A DNA stretch of 64,000 nucleotides, from contig JBLNBO010000003.1 of assembly GCA_050260055.1 (NCBI GenBank), positions 185,961 through 249,960 of the forward strand, written 5' to 3'. This DNA is from JBLMYQ01 sp050260055. GTDB taxonomy: Bacteria > Bacillota > Clostridia > Acetivibrionales > UBA4821. Positions 17,130 to 25,680 of this stretch are shown here, one piece after another (within the stretch, counting starts at the first letter, position 1; every line of letters begins with the position of its first letter). The notes beneath the pieces were generated by a model. That model was not told the DNA's origin, made no database searches, and saw only the letters and a list, made by a program, of their open reading frames with translations. A program made the translations under genes and the position numbers.

Positions 17130-18401
17130 TTATAATTTTACTATATCATCACGGTCTGGGCCAGTTCCAAGCATTACAACTTTTGTTTCGCAAAGTTCTT
17201 CAATTCTTCTGATATATTTTTGCAGCGGTGCTGGCAAATCTTCGAAGGTTTTACAGCCGGTCAGGGTTTCACCCCATCCCTTAAACTCTTCGTAAATCGG
17301 CTTCATTTTTGCCAAATCTTCCAAACTTGCAGGGAAGTCGGTAATAATTTCCCCATCCTTTTCATATGCTGTGCAAAGCATAATCTTATCAAAACTTCCC
17401 AAGGTATCAACATGATTCATGACTAACCCGGACAAAGAATTCACTCTTACTGAAAATTTAACCAATACGGAATCAAACCAACCGCATCTTCTAGGCCTTC
17501 CAGTTGTTGTTCCATATTCATGCCCTTTTTCGCGGATTAGGTCTCCGGTTGCATCAAGAAGCTCTGTTGGGAAAGGCCCTTTTCCAACACGCGAAGTATA
17601 AGCTTTAACAACTCCATAGCATTCATCAATCATTGTAGGGCCAATTCCGGCACCGATACATACCCCGCTTGCTGCAGGATGAGAAGAAGTTACATAAGGG
17701 TAAGTCCCATAATCAAGGTCTAGAAGAGAAGATTGTGCGCCTTCAAAAACAACGGTTTTCTTTTGCTTAATTAACTCATAAATAACCTTTGTTGTATCAA
17801 CTACAAAAGGCTTAAGTTTTTTACCGTATTCGAGATACTGATTAATTATTTCGTCTGCATTTAAAGCTGTTCCATTATATACCTTTTCTATAAGGATGTT
17901 CTTAAATTCTACGTTTGCTTTTACTTTTTCAGCAAACACAGAAGGATTCATCAAATCACAAACACGTATTCCGCATCTTTCTGTTTTATCTGCATAAGCA
18001 GGTCCAATACCCTTTTTTGTTGTCCCAATATCATTTTTTCCGCGGTAGGATTCCTGAAGATTATCAATTTCTTTATGATAAGGGAAAACGAGATGCGCGC
18101 GGTCACTGATCATAAGATTATCAACATTAATTCCTCTTGAAACTAATCTATCCAACTCTTCAATTAAAGAAGCCGGGTCAATTACTACACCATTTCCAAT
18201 AATACATTTTTTATTTGGATAAAGAATCCCGGAGGGTATTAGATGCAGAGCATATTTTTGACCATTTGAAACCAGTGTATGACCCGCATTGCTTCCACCC
18301 GAATATCTGACAACGGCATCAGCTTCTGCGGCAAGAATATCAACAATTTTTCCTTTGCCCTCATCGCCCCATTGTGCACCAATAATTACTTTTGTAGCCA
18401 T
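17130..18401 (-). CDS. purA: Adenylosuccinate synthetase
   Basis: A 423-residue enzyme. The ATG of MATKVIIGAQWGDEGKGKIVD follows GGGGGGC, so it is preferred to the codon seven residues upstream. The GTP-binding QWGDEGKGK loop, the GHTL motif (GGSNAGHTLV), the IGTTKKGIGPAYADK stretch and the late TGPDRDD are all present. It joins IMP and aspartate using GTP, the first step from IMP to AMP. The FAD dehydrogenase gene ends 28 bases upstream on the same strand, so cotranscription is possible. Confidence 0.97.
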   Translation of the reverse strand: MATKVIIGAQWGDEGKGKIVDILAAEADAVVRYSGGSNAGHTLVSNGQKYALHLIPSGILYPNKKCIIGNGVVIDPASLIEELDRLVSRGINVDNLMISDRAHLVFPYHKEIDNLQESYRGKNDIGTTKKGIGPAYADKTERCGIRVCDLMNPSVFAEKVKANVEFKNILIEKVYNGTALNADEIINQYLEYGKKLKPFVVDTTKVIYELIKQKKTVVFEGAQSSLLDLDYGTYPYVTSSHPAASGVCIGAGIGPTMIDECYGVVKAYTSRVGKGPFPTELLDATGDLIREKGHEYGTTTGRPRRCGWFDSVLVKFSVRVNSLSGLVMNHVDTLGSFDKIMLCTAYEKDGEIITDFPASLEDLAKMKPIYEEFKGWGETLTGCKTFEDLPAPLQKYIRRIEELCETKVVMLGTGPDRDDIVKL

Positions 18402-18429
18402 ATACAGCCCCCCATATATCAATTTACAA

Positions 18430-19821
18430 TCAAGCTAATCTATCTAGTATTTTCCTTGCAACAAATACTCCTGATGCTGAAGCCTGGGCTAGACCCCTTG
18501 TTATTCCTGCACCATCTCCAATTGCAAACAGGTTGTTGATTTGTGTTTCGAGTTTGTCGGATACCTTTACTCTTGATGAATAAAACTTGACTTCAACGCC
18601 ATAAAGCAAAGTATGCTTAGAATATACGCCAGGTGCAATTTTGTCAAGGGCCTGGAGCATTTCGATTATATCTGTCAGAAATCTATAAGGAAGTACAAGG
18701 CTTAAGTCGCCGGGAACTGCTTCAGCCAAAGTAGGTTGAAGCAAACTTCTTTTAATTCTTTCAGGAGTAGAACGTCTGCCATCCAATAAATCGCCAAGTC
18801 TCTGAACTATAACACCATCTCCAAGCATATTTGCAAGAGAAGCAACATATTTCCCATAGGCTATTGGAGAATCAAAAGGCGAAGTAAAATCTTTACTTAC
18901 CAGCAAAGCAAAATTTGTATGGCTGGTCTTCAAGTCTTTATAGCTATGGCCATTAACGGTTTTTAGACCTTCTGTATTTTCGACAACTACCTTTCCGTTT
19001 GGATTCATACAAAAAGTCCTAACCCTGTCGTCAAAAGATTTGGTGTAATAAATCAGTTTTGATTCATAAACTGCATCTGCAATTTCTTGCATTACTACAG
19101 CGGGAACTTCGACACGAACACCGATGTCAACAGGATTTTTGGCCGTTTCGAGATTTAGTTTCTTAGTAACACTTCTAAACCAGTCTGAACCTTCACGGCC
19201 TGGAGCTGCTACAACATATTCAGCAGTAAAGGTTTCTCCCTTGGTTGTTTTAATTCCAGAAACTCTTCCTTCTGAAACCAATATATCGTCAACAGAATCA
19301 AGAAAACGAATTTCGATTCTTTCTTTAAGAAATTCCTGCATATTTTTCAAAATCTCATAACATTTATCAGTTCCGAGATGCTTAATCTTTGCAGGTATAA
19401 ATCTTAAGTCAGAGGCAGCGGCTTTTCTTTCTAGTTCGCGTATTTTTTTGTTATCGGTACCATGAACCTCTGTTGTTCCTCCAAACTCAACATAAATATT
19501 ATCAATATATTCTATAAGATTCATTAATGCTTCGTCAGTAATATATTCTCCCAAGATTCCACCAAATTCGGTTGTCAAAGTTAGCTTCCCATCGCTAAAT
19601 GCACCTGCTCCACCCCAGCCTGTCATAATAGAACATGGTTTGCAGCCTATGCATTTTTGGCCTTTATCGCTTGAAACGCAATATCTCTTTTCAATACTTT
19701 TCCCTTTTTCTAAAAGCAGGATTTTAATTTGTTTGCCTGACTTGAGAAGTTCAAGCGCGGTGAAGATTCCTGCAGGACCTCCGCCAATAATAATAACGTC
19801 ATAATCAAATTTTTTGTTCAT
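18430..19821 (-). CDS. FAD-dependent dehydrogenase (COG2509-like)
   Basis: A 463-residue flavoprotein starting at the ATG nine bases after AAAGGTG. Residues 5-35 are the FAD dinucleotide fold (YDVIIIGGGPAGIFTALELL). A cysteine-rich stretch, YCVSSDKGQKCIGCKPC, precedes TGWGGAGAFSDGKL, the signature of this dehydrogenase group, and the end carries FAIGDGAGITRGLAQASASG. The substrate is unknown. The group is widespread in anaerobes. The four closely spaced cysteines suggest a redox or metal site. Confidence 0.85.
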   Translation of the reverse strand: MNKKFDYDVIIIGGGPAGIFTALELLKSGKQIKILLLEKGKSIEKRYCVSSDKGQKCIGCKPCSIMTGWGGAGAFSDGKLTLTTEFGGILGEYITDEALMNLIEYIDNIYVEFGGTTEVHGTDNKKIRELERKAAASDLRFIPAKIKHLGTDKCYEILKNMQEFLKERIEIRFLDSVDDILVSEGRVSGIKTTKGETFTAEYVVAAPGREGSDWFRSVTKKLNLETAKNPVDIGVRVEVPAVVMQEIADAVYESKLIYYTKSFDDRVRTFCMNPNGKVVVENTEGLKTVNGHSYKDLKTSHTNFALLVSKDFTSPFDSPIAYGKYVASLANMLGDGVIVQRLGDLLDGRRSTPERIKRSLLQPTLAEAVPGDLSLVLPYRFLTDIIEMLQALDKIAPGVYSKHTLLYGVEVKFYSSRVKVSDKLETQINNLFAIGDGAGITRGLAQASASGVFVARKILDRLA

Positions 19822-20000
19822 ATTGAGCCACACCTTTGCATTTTATTTAAACATATTAGCAAGCTAATAGTATTTTCTCTAAAATAATACAGAAATAAAA
19901 AACATTGTAAAAATCAAAAAATAAATCAGTATCCCATAAAATTATAGCAGAAACACTTTGAAAATTCAAACTTTAGGCTAATTAAAGGTTTTTTGCACAT

Positions 20001-20027
20001 AAAAACACGGCGGCATATGCCGCCGTG
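20001..20027 (-). terminator. Terminator of the DUF1858 gene
   Basis: CACGGCGGCATATGCCGCCGTG is a perfect 22-base palindrome; on the minus strand it continues into TTTTT. It starts 13 bases after the stop codon of the upstream minus-strand gene. Confidence 0.88.
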
Positions 20028-20040
20028 CCAGAGTCAGCGA

Positions 20041-20247
20041 TTATGCCTTGCTTTCAAAATAATCATTAAGTTCCTTAACAAGTTTTTCTGGGTCGATACC
20101 ATGAGCTGTGCATGCATCTTCAAGACTTTCGCCCTGCGCTGAAGGACAGCCAAGGCAATGCATACCGTTTTCAAGGAAAATCGGCACGGTTCCAGCATCT
20201 ATTCTAAGAATATCTCCAATTAGCATATCAGAACTAACTTTTTGCAT
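20041..20247 (-). CDS. DUF1858 redox-disulfide domain protein
   Basis: A 68-residue protein behind AAGGAGGGTTATT. The layout is the DUF1858 domain, also described as the hybrid-cluster-protein-associated redox disulfide domain: MLIGDILRIDAGTVPIFLENG followed by the CLGC pair (MHCLGCPSAQGESLEDAC) and a helical end. The CxxC motif suggests a thiol redox role, probably in the cytoplasm. No hybrid cluster protein gene is next to it. It is a stand-alone gene with its own terminator. Confidence 0.85.
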   Translation of the reverse strand: MQKVSSDMLIGDILRIDAGTVPIFLENGMHCLGCPSAQGESLEDACTAHGIDPEKLVKELNDYFESKA

Positions 20248-20344
20248 AATAACCCTCCTTTCACGCTTTTTACAGCAACGAATTTATTATAACCCAATAA
20301 CCACTAAAAAAATAGTACTTTTCCATAACAAATAAATGTTTTTA

Positions 20345-20373
20345 TTGAGAGTGCGAAAGTTCTTTGATATAAT
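20345..20373 (+). promoter_or_regulatory. Sigma-A promoter for the HD hydrolase gene
   Basis: TTGAGA and TATAAT are separated by exactly 17 bases, with TG one base before the -10. It lies inside the longest open frame, which confirms the later TTG start. Confidence 0.85.
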
Positions 20374-20440
20374 CATTTTATTTGTATCACGAATATTGTA
20401 TTGGCTTACTCTCATAAATAATTTTAGGGAGGCGGTTTTC

Positions 20441-21058
20441 TTGAAGGAAGTAAAGTCAACAAATGAAAATCCTGCTTTATTATTTGAAGGGATGGATGTC
20501 AAACCAATCTTGAATCTCTATTTTCAAATTGCGCATTTGAAGCAGATGTATCGCCAGGGGTGGCTGCAAGAAGGAAGGGATGTCCCGGAGGAAAAGTGCG
20601 AAAAAGTATCAGGACATAGCCTAGGAGTTGTGATTTTGGCTTTGTTTTTAGCCGTTGAACATTTTCCCAAGCTAAATCTTGAAAAAGTTCTCTGCATGGC
20701 AGCTATTCACGATTTGCCAGAAGCTCATCCCAAAGTTGGAGATATTACACCGAGAGACGGGGTTTCAAAAGAAGAAAAACACCAAAGAGAAAAAGAAGCA
20801 ATGATTGGCTTTGTGAGCGGATTCTCAATGGGAGAAAAAATTCTTGCTCTTTGGAGAGAGTATGAAGCTAATGAGACTCCGGAGGCTCAATTTGTGAATC
20901 AGCTTGATAAACTGGAAATGGGGCTTCAGGCCTTGATTTACAGGAAACAAGGGTATGGCAAAGATCTTGTAAACATGCTCAAATATTCTGCTGATAGGGT
21001 TATAATTAGCGAAATGGTTGAAATCATTGAGGATGCAGGAAGTCTTCTGGGGGAATAA
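20441..21058 (+). CDS. HD-domain (YfbR-like) phosphohydrolase
   Basis: I choose the TTG eight bases after TAGGGAGG because the promoter lies within the upstream in-frame DNA. The 205-residue product is of the HD_3 type: LKQMYRQGWL near the start, SGHSLGVVILALFL carrying the first metal histidine, MAAIHDLPEAHPKVGDITP with the HD pair, and FVNQLDKLEMGLQALIY with the last aspartate. Such proteins include 5'-deoxynucleotidases acting on dNMPs. The exact substrate is not visible from sequence. It shares a bidirectional terminator with the next, convergent gene. Confidence 0.85.
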   Translation: MKEVKSTNENPALLFEGMDVKPILNLYFQIAHLKQMYRQGWLQEGRDVPEEKCEKVSGHSLGVVILALFLAVEHFPKLNLEKVLCMAAIHDLPEAHPKVGDITPRDGVSKEEKHQREKEAMIGFVSGFSMGEKILALWREYEANETPEAQFVNQLDKLEMGLQALIYRKQGYGKDLVNMLKYSADRVIISEMVEIIEDAGSLLGE

Positions 21059-21099
21059 AAACAAACACTTCTGATTAATTAGTCAGAAGTGTTTGTTTT
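21059..21099. terminator. Bidirectional terminator after the HD hydrolase
   Basis: AAACAAACACTTCTGA pairs with TCAGAAGTGTTTGTTT around TTAATTAG. The right arm overlaps the stop codon region of the convergent gene. Confidence 0.9.
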
Positions 21100-21474
21100 A
21101 AGGAAAATGTTTTCAATTTCTTCTTCTACATGGTCCAATTCCTTTTCCAGCTCATAAGAGGAGCCAAACTTCATTATTTGCCTTAATACTCTTTGCTTAT
21201 TTTTGCCATACAATGACATAGGATTTAATGCCTGCTCAATTGTGAGCAGATGATTTAAAGCCTCATATGCTTCTTCTAGAAGAAGGTTGAAACAATGCTC
21301 TGCATATCCGGATTGATCGATGGCGATAGGATTTTCTTGAAGTTCCTTGGATAGCATTCTTAATTCGGAGATGGCATTAAAAAGCCTCTCTCTTGCAATG
21401 CCTGCTCTTCTAATTAGAAAAGCGTATGTAGAGCGAAAAACAAGGGATGCTAATCCGGCAGGCATACTGGACAA
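21079..21474 (-). CDS. Hypothetical helical protein
   Basis: A 131-residue protein. The start is probably a TTG nine bases after AAAGGAGG; the first ATG is three codons further and too far from that site. It is predicted helical throughout, with LLLEEAYEALNHLLTIEQAL and YELEKELDHVEEEIENIF as amphipathic segments and no membrane helix or cysteine-rich site (one Cys). I do not recognise the family; four-helix-bundle proteins of 23S-intervening-sequence type have a similar size and look, but this is only a resemblance. It ends at the shared terminator. Confidence 0.65.
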   Translation of the reverse strand: MSSMPAGLASLVFRSTYAFLIRRAGIARERLFNAISELRMLSKELQENPIAIDQSGYAEHCFNLLLEEAYEALNHLLTIEQALNPMSLYGKNKQRVLRQIMKFGSSYELEKELDHVEEEIENIFLKTNTSD

Positions 21475-21702
21475 TTAATACGACCTCCTTTCTTTAAGGT
21501 TTTCAAATTATTGAAAAGATACAACGACACTCTAATAAAATACTATCAGAGAAGGCTCTATAGCTTATTGATAATCCTAGATAAAGAATTGAATATACAT
21601 ATTTTAACATAACAATAAAAAAAAGGAACAGCGGAAATTGTTGTCTATAAGTTCTTTTTATATGAAAAATTTATCAGCTGTAATATTTATTTATACAAAA
21701 AC

Positions 21703-21729
21703 AAAAAGCAGAGAAAATCTCTGCTTTTT
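21703..21729 (-). terminator. Terminator of the first LNW-family paralogue
   Basis: AAAAAGCAGAGA/TCTCTGCTTTTT with an AAA loop. The same stem recurs after the second paralogue at 22877-22909. The stretch 21475-21702 otherwise shows no gene or clear signal. Confidence 0.85.
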
Positions 21730-21746
21730 GAGGTTGGTTTTCAGTT

Positions 21747-22133
21747 TTACCAATTTAACACTGCATCTTTGGATGAGGGGCCCATAAAAGCCCTATCATG
21801 AGCTGTAAGCCGTACTGCGTTTGAACCGTATGGTTTCTTCAAAGAAATGGTTGTTCCTGTCTTTGCGTCTACCTGGTTGCTGGCAACCGAAACATCAGCC
21901 GCTCCTGAGGTTGTTAAAGAAACGTGATGATACTCAAAGAACAGCTTGCCATGTCCTGTGAATGGGAAATTTGCCGTAACTAAAATTTCATCGCCTTTAT
22001 CCTCTGCAATCAAAGTAGGCTCGTAAACGCTGTTGCAAGCTATTCCCCAGCCAATGGCACCAAGAATAGCACCAACTACAACAACTACCACAACAAAAGC
22101 AAAGATGTTTCCTAGGTTTTCCTTTATATTCAC
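21747..22133 (-). CDS. Membrane-anchored hypothetical protein, paralogue of 22495-22863
   Basis: The GTG start follows GGAGGGATAAGT; the extra 23 codons upstream are unlikely to be translated. The product has 128 residues, a single very hydrophobic helix (residues about 9-32, rich in Val and Gly), then an exported domain of about 95 residues with YEPTLIAEDKGDEILVTANF, GHGKLFFEYHH and a final DAVLNW. About half of the exported part matches the divergent gene to its right. The family is unknown to me. One beta-rich extracytoplasmic domain is expected. Confidence 0.75.
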   Translation of the reverse strand: MNIKENLGNIFAFVVVVVVVGAILGAIGWGIACNSVYEPTLIAEDKGDEILVTANFPFTGHGKLFFEYHHVSLTTSGAADVSVASNQVDAKTGTTISLKKPYGSNAVRLTAHDRAFMGPSSKDAVLNW

Positions 22134-22347
22134 ACTTATCCCTCCTGAAAAATTATTCTCTGGAATTACGGTTATACAGAAAGAAAATCCTCCTTTCATC
22201 AATTTCCATCTCTCGAAGTGCCGAGATATTACAACAAAAAAAGCAAAAAACTGGAATACAATTAAACATTAGTTTATCATACGCTTGTTAAATATTCAAT
22301 CTTCAAATACTAATTTAAGTGTAGATATAAGATATTGATTAACAAAA

Positions 22348-22381
22348 AATTATATGATAAGCTAAGATTTAGCATATAATT
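22348..22381. promoter_or_regulatory. Dyad between the divergent paralogues
   Basis: AATTATATG and CATATAATT are perfect 9-base arms, with an inner GCTAA/TTAGC pair, in the 360-base region between the two start codons. It is placed where a shared operator would be expected. AT-richness means some risk of chance. Confidence 0.4.
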
Positions 22382-22494
22382 CGTTTTTAATATTTTTTGT
22401 GTTTTGTTGAGAGTTCGACAAAAAGAAGCAAAGGGGGAATTCTCTTTTTATTATTGTGTTGTTCCGATTTTATTATTTGATTGGGGGGGATAGA

Positions 22495-22863
22495 ATGAAA
22501 AAGGTTATTATTACAGCCGGGATTATACTGGCCATTTTGGCTGGTGCATGGACAGTTGCATGTTTTACCTGCTATGAGCCGACACTAATTGCTCAGGATG
22601 AAGGCGAGAAGATCACTCTCCAGGCTAATTTTCCTCTTTCCGGGCAGGGAAAAATATACTTTAGTTACCACTGCATATCTTTGAACTACTTTCCTTTCGA
22701 TGTTTTTCGAAATGACATAACGGTTGGGAAAAATCAAGTAGATGCAGTAAGCGGACAAAAAATTACGGTAACAAAACCCGAAGGAGCAAATTGTGTGAGA
22801 ATTGAAGCAGAGGATAGAGCTTTATTAGGTCCAGGATCAAAATATTCAATACTAAATTGGTAA
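22495..22863 (+). CDS. Membrane-anchored hypothetical protein, paralogue of 21747-22133
   Basis: The ATG follows TTGGGGGGGATAGA, giving 122 residues. One N-terminal hydrophobic helix (VIITAGIILAILAGAWTVA) is followed by CYEPTLIAQDEGEKITLQAN, GQGKIYFSYHC, VGKNQVDAVSGQKITVTKP and a terminal SILNW. These blocks align in order with those of the divergent neighbour (YEPTLIAEDKGD, GHGKLFFEYHH, NQVDAKTGTTISL, DAVLNW). It is terminated by a hairpin with the same stem as its paralogue. Function unknown; probably faces outside the cytoplasmic membrane. Confidence 0.75.
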   Translation: MKKVIITAGIILAILAGAWTVACFTCYEPTLIAQDEGEKITLQANFPLSGQGKIYFSYHCISLNYFPFDVFRNDITVGKNQVDAVSGQKITVTKPEGANCVRIEAEDRALLGPGSKYSILNW

Positions 22864-22876
22864 GGCAAATAAAAGG

Positions 22877-22909
22877 AAAAAGCAGAGATGACATATCTCT
22901 GCTTTTTTT
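22877..22909 (+). terminator. Terminator of the second paralogue
   Basis: AAAAAGCAGAGAT and ATCTCTGCTTTTT pair around GACAT; the T-run reaches the encoded CCA end of the opposing tRNA-Lys gene. Confidence 0.9.
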
Positions 22910-22984
22910 GGTGCGCCATCGGGGACTCGAACCCAGGGCCCACTGATTAAGAGTCAGTTGCTCTACCAACTGAGCTAATGGCGC
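22909..22984 (-). tRNA. tRNA-Lys (CTT)
   Basis: On the minus strand a full cloverleaf folds: acceptor GCGCCAT/ATGGCGC, D-arm with AGCTCAGTTGGTAGAGC, anticodon stem ACTGA/TCAGT around the loop CTCTTAA (anticodon CTT), T-arm GGGTTCGAGTCCC, and CCA encoded. It reads AAG lysine codons. Confidence 0.96.
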
Positions 22985-23049
22985 ATTTATTGACACCTAT
23001 TTATTATAAAGGCGGTAATATAGGTTGTCAATAGATTTTTCTAGCAATA

Positions 23050-24102
23050 TTAAAGCCCTTCAGCTACCATATCTCCAACTTCACTTGTGCTAAAACCCAT
23101 TTTTCCAGCGGAGAGACTCTTTAATTTTAACACTGTTTCCATTATTGATTTTTCTATTGCGATTGCTGCAGAATCCTGACCTAACTGTTCAAGCATCATT
23201 TGAACCGATGCGATTGCAGCCAGAGGATTTATAACATTCATACCTGTATACTTCGGAGCTGAACCTCCAATCGGCTCGTACATTGATACTCCTTCGGGAT
23301 TTATGTTTCCGCCTGCGGCAATGCCCATTCCGCCTTGAATTACTGCGCCCAAGTCTGTGATTATGTCTCCAAACATATTATCTGTTACTATTACATCAAA
23401 GTACTCGGGATTTTTAACCATCCACATACAGGTTGCATCAACATGGGCATAATCAGCCTGTATATTCGGATATTCTTTTGCTACCTCATAGAAAGTTCTT
23501 TCCCAAAGGTCAAATGCGTATGTTAAAACATTGGTTTTTCCGCAAAGAGTAACCTTTTTCTTCTTATTTCTCTTTTTGCAATATTCAAAAGCGAATCTTA
23601 TACAGCGTTCAACGCCTTTTCTGGTATTTATGGATTCTTGTATTGCAACTTCATCCGGGGTTCCCTTTTTTAAAAAGCCGCCGCCCCCGGTGTATAATCC
23701 TTCAGTATTCTCTCTAACTACTACAAAATCAATATCGTCAGGGCCTTTATCTTTTAATGGAGTTTCAACCCCAGCATAAAGCTTGATTGGCCTTAAATTT
23801 ATATATTGGTCGAGAGCAAATCTAAGATTCAAAAGAATTCCTTTTTCAAGGATACCAGGTTTTACGTCAGGGTGTCCAATTGCACCTAAAAGAACTGCCT
23901 GCTTTGTTTTAAGCTTTTCTATCTCATAATCAGGGAGGATTTCTTCAGTCTTTTTATATCTTTCTCCACCAAGATCGAAGTATTCAAGCTCAGTTGAAAA
24001 ACCAAACTTTTTTCCCGCTGATTCAAGAACCTTTACTGCTTCTTTAACAACCTCTGGGCCTGTTCCATCTCCAGGAAGTACACCAATTTTATAATTAGCC
24101 AT
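23050..24102 (-). CDS. leuB: 3-Isopropylmalate dehydrogenase
   Basis: A 350-residue decarboxylating dehydrogenase behind AGGAGTGGTATA. It begins YKIGVLPGDGTGPEVVKEAV, has the arginine-containing substrate segment NLRFALDQYINLRPIK, then VVRENTEGLYTGGG, the metal aspartates in VTDNMFGDIITDLGAVIQGG, and the NAD motif PIGGSAPKYTG. It oxidises and decarboxylates 3-isopropylmalate to the leucine precursor. The form resembles the longer, actinobacterial-type LeuB. It is about 10 kb from the rest of the leucine genes and on the other strand. Homoisocitrate or tartrate dehydrogenase activity is a less likely alternative given leuA, leuC and leuD in the window. Confidence 0.88.
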   Translation of the reverse strand: MANYKIGVLPGDGTGPEVVKEAVKVLESAGKKFGFSTELEYFDLGGERYKKTEEILPDYEIEKLKTKQAVLLGAIGHPDVKPGILEKGILLNLRFALDQYINLRPIKLYAGVETPLKDKGPDDIDFVVVRENTEGLYTGGGGFLKKGTPDEVAIQESINTRKGVERCIRFAFEYCKKRNKKKKVTLCGKTNVLTYAFDLWERTFYEVAKEYPNIQADYAHVDATCMWMVKNPEYFDVIVTDNMFGDIITDLGAVIQGGMGIAAGGNINPEGVSMYEPIGGSAPKYTGMNVINPLAAIASVQMMLEQLGQDSAAIAIEKSIMETVLKLKSLSAGKMGFSTSEVGDMVAEGL

Positions 24103-24347
24103 TATACCACTCCTTGCCTGTTATACTGGGTAAACCAAACTTTTTAAGAATAGTATCAATACAATAGTAATAAGTCAACAAAAAAAGCCCATTAACAGTA
24201 AATATTAATAATTTAAAGAATAATATCGTTAAAAAAAATAGAAGAGAACAGCATAAATACGAATGATGGTTATATACATGCACAGGCATTCATATTTAAC
24301 ATAACATGAATTATAAAGCGATTCATGAAAAGGCTTGGGAGAAGGAA

Positions 24348-24740
24348 ATGGAAAATGAAAAGATTATTAATGAGCTAGTATCTCTGTGGGAAAGAGAATA
24401 TCCTAAACAATCTACGAAGACCATATATACTTTTGATTGGGAAGTAAGGAATATTTATATAAAAAATATTAAAACATTTACACCCAGGAGCATTTTAAAG
24501 GCGAAAAGGTATAGAGAATTAATGGAAGAAGGGACGATTTTTCCTCCTATTGTTGTGATACAAAAACAAGGAGATATTGAAAGGTATGTGTTGGTAGACG
24601 GCTTCCACAGAATGTGGGCATATAAGAGTTTGGGGATAGAGACTGTAACGGCGTATATAGGAATAAGAAGAAAAAGAAAGATAGAAGCACAGCCAGAAAT
24701 TTTCATTGATAAGGGGCTGTACAATTCTGAGGGGATGTAG
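24348..24740 (+). CDS. ParB/Sulfiredoxin-like domain protein
   Basis: I place the start at the ATG behind GGGAGAAGG; an in-frame ATG 42 bases upstream has no ribosome binding site but cannot be excluded. The 130-residue product contains the ParB-N fold: IKNIKTFTPRSILKAKRY, FPPIVVIQKQG, YVLVDGFHRMWAYKSLG (the DGxHR nucleotide-binding box) and TVTAYIGIRRKRK. ParB-fold proteins bind CTP or act as small kinases or nucleases. No parA or parS context is present, so this is a stand-alone accessory gene of unknown role. Confidence 0.75.
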   Translation: MENEKIINELVSLWEREYPKQSTKTIYTFDWEVRNIYIKNIKTFTPRSILKAKRYRELMEEGTIFPPIVVIQKQGDIERYVLVDGFHRMWAYKSLGIETVTAYIGIRRKRKIEAQPEIFIDKGLYNSEGM

Positions 24741-24761
24741 TAAAATGTAAAAGCTGAGCAT

Positions 24762-24853
24762 GGAGAGATGGCTGAGCTGGTCTAAGGCGCACGACTGGAA
24801 ATCGTGTGTTCGGTTAACCCCGACCGAGGGTTCGAATCCCTCTCTCTCCGCCA
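24762..24853 (+). tRNA. tRNA-Ser (GGA)
   Basis: A class II tRNA: acceptor GGAGAGA/TCTCTCC, D-arm GGCTGAGCTGGTCTAAGGC, anticodon stem CACGA/TCGTG around CTGGAAA (anticodon GGA), a long variable arm (TGTTCGGTTAACCCCGACCG), T-arm GAGGGTTCGAATCCCTC and an encoded CCA. It reads TCC and TCT codons. Confidence 0.96.
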
Positions 24854-24856
24854 AAA

Positions 24857-24893
24857 AATAAACCCATCCGAAAGGATAGGGTTTATTTTTTTT
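24857..24893 (+). terminator. Terminator of tRNA-Ser
   Basis: AATAAACCCATCC and GGATAGGGTTTATT pair around GAAA and run into eight T. The following 220 bases up to 25112 hold no gene or clear signal. Confidence 0.92.
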
Positions 24894-25111
24894 GTTTGAT
24901 TGGAAGGGATTCCATCTATAAAAAGGTTAAACTAAATATTCTTTAAGTCCCTTATTTGTTTCTTCGCTAGATACGATATAATCTATATATTGGGCCATAT
25001 TCGGTTTCCTTAAAGATAGATTCTATCGCGGCATTATATGATGGAGAGTAATTATATAAAGTTAAAAATCATTGCAGAATTGCAGCAAGATTCCTATAAG
25101 AGAGAAAGCAT

Positions 25112-25146
25112 TAAAAATGGACTATAGAACAAAACTTCTATAGTCC
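25112..25146 (-). terminator. Terminator of the four-helix membrane protein gene
   Basis: On the minus strand GGACTATAGAA and TTCTATAGTCC pair around GTTTTG and run into ATTTTTAA. Confidence 0.82.
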
Positions 25147-25172
25147 AAACAAGCGAGCTTTCATTTTGACGT

Positions 25173-25499
25173 TCAATCATCATCAGATGTATTTATATTT
25201 ACAAGTAATACCAATATACCAATAGCAATAAGGACTAACGATAAAACGGTTGATAAAGCTGCTTTCAAAAGAAATGCACCTAGTAGTATTAGAAATATTC
25301 CTATTATAGCTAAAATAGCAGCAACAAGAGATAATGCGCCACCAAGTCTTGGGAGCAAAACTCCAATTAAAAAGACTATTAATCCTGCGGCAAGCACTGC
25401 AGGGCCGACGAAATTTAGGGGCAAACCATAAACGATAGTAAATATGCCAACAACTATTAAAATAATTCCCAAAACTAGCAAGGCGAGTCTGTTTTTCAT
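25173..25499 (-). CDS. Small polytopic membrane protein
   Basis: The ATG lies six bases after AGGAGGTG, giving 108 residues. Almost the whole chain is hydrophobic, in four predicted helices (LALLVLGIILIVVGIFTIVY, VGPAVLAAGLIVFLIGVLLP, LSLVAAILAIIGIFLILLGA, VLSLVLIAIGILVLLVNI), ending in an acidic NTSDDD tail. I recognise no family; it resembles short DUF-type membrane proteins without catalytic residues. It is monocistronic with its own terminator. An upstream GTG three codons earlier is too close to the ribosome binding site. Confidence 0.75.
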   Translation of the reverse strand: MKNRLALLVLGIILIVVGIFTIVYGLPLNFVGPAVLAAGLIVFLIGVLLPRLGGALSLVAAILAIIGIFLILLGAFLLKAALSTVLSLVLIAIGILVLLVNINTSDDD

Positions 25500-25680
25500 A
25501 TTTTTCACCTCCTAAAAAGTGCTTTTGCTTCAATATATGAAAGAATAAACCAAAGGTTACATAAATAGTTTAAAGATGATATAAATTAAGAAAAATTAAT
25601 TAAAAAATTTGTGCATTTATTAAAATAAAGTGGTAAAATAATATTGGAATTTTATAATCAACTTGACGCTGGGGTGGAAA

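Noticed and set aside
24306..24347. Upstream ATG for the ParB-like protein
   Set aside because: No ribosome binding site precedes it, while the later ATG has GGGAGAAGG; kept only as an alternative.
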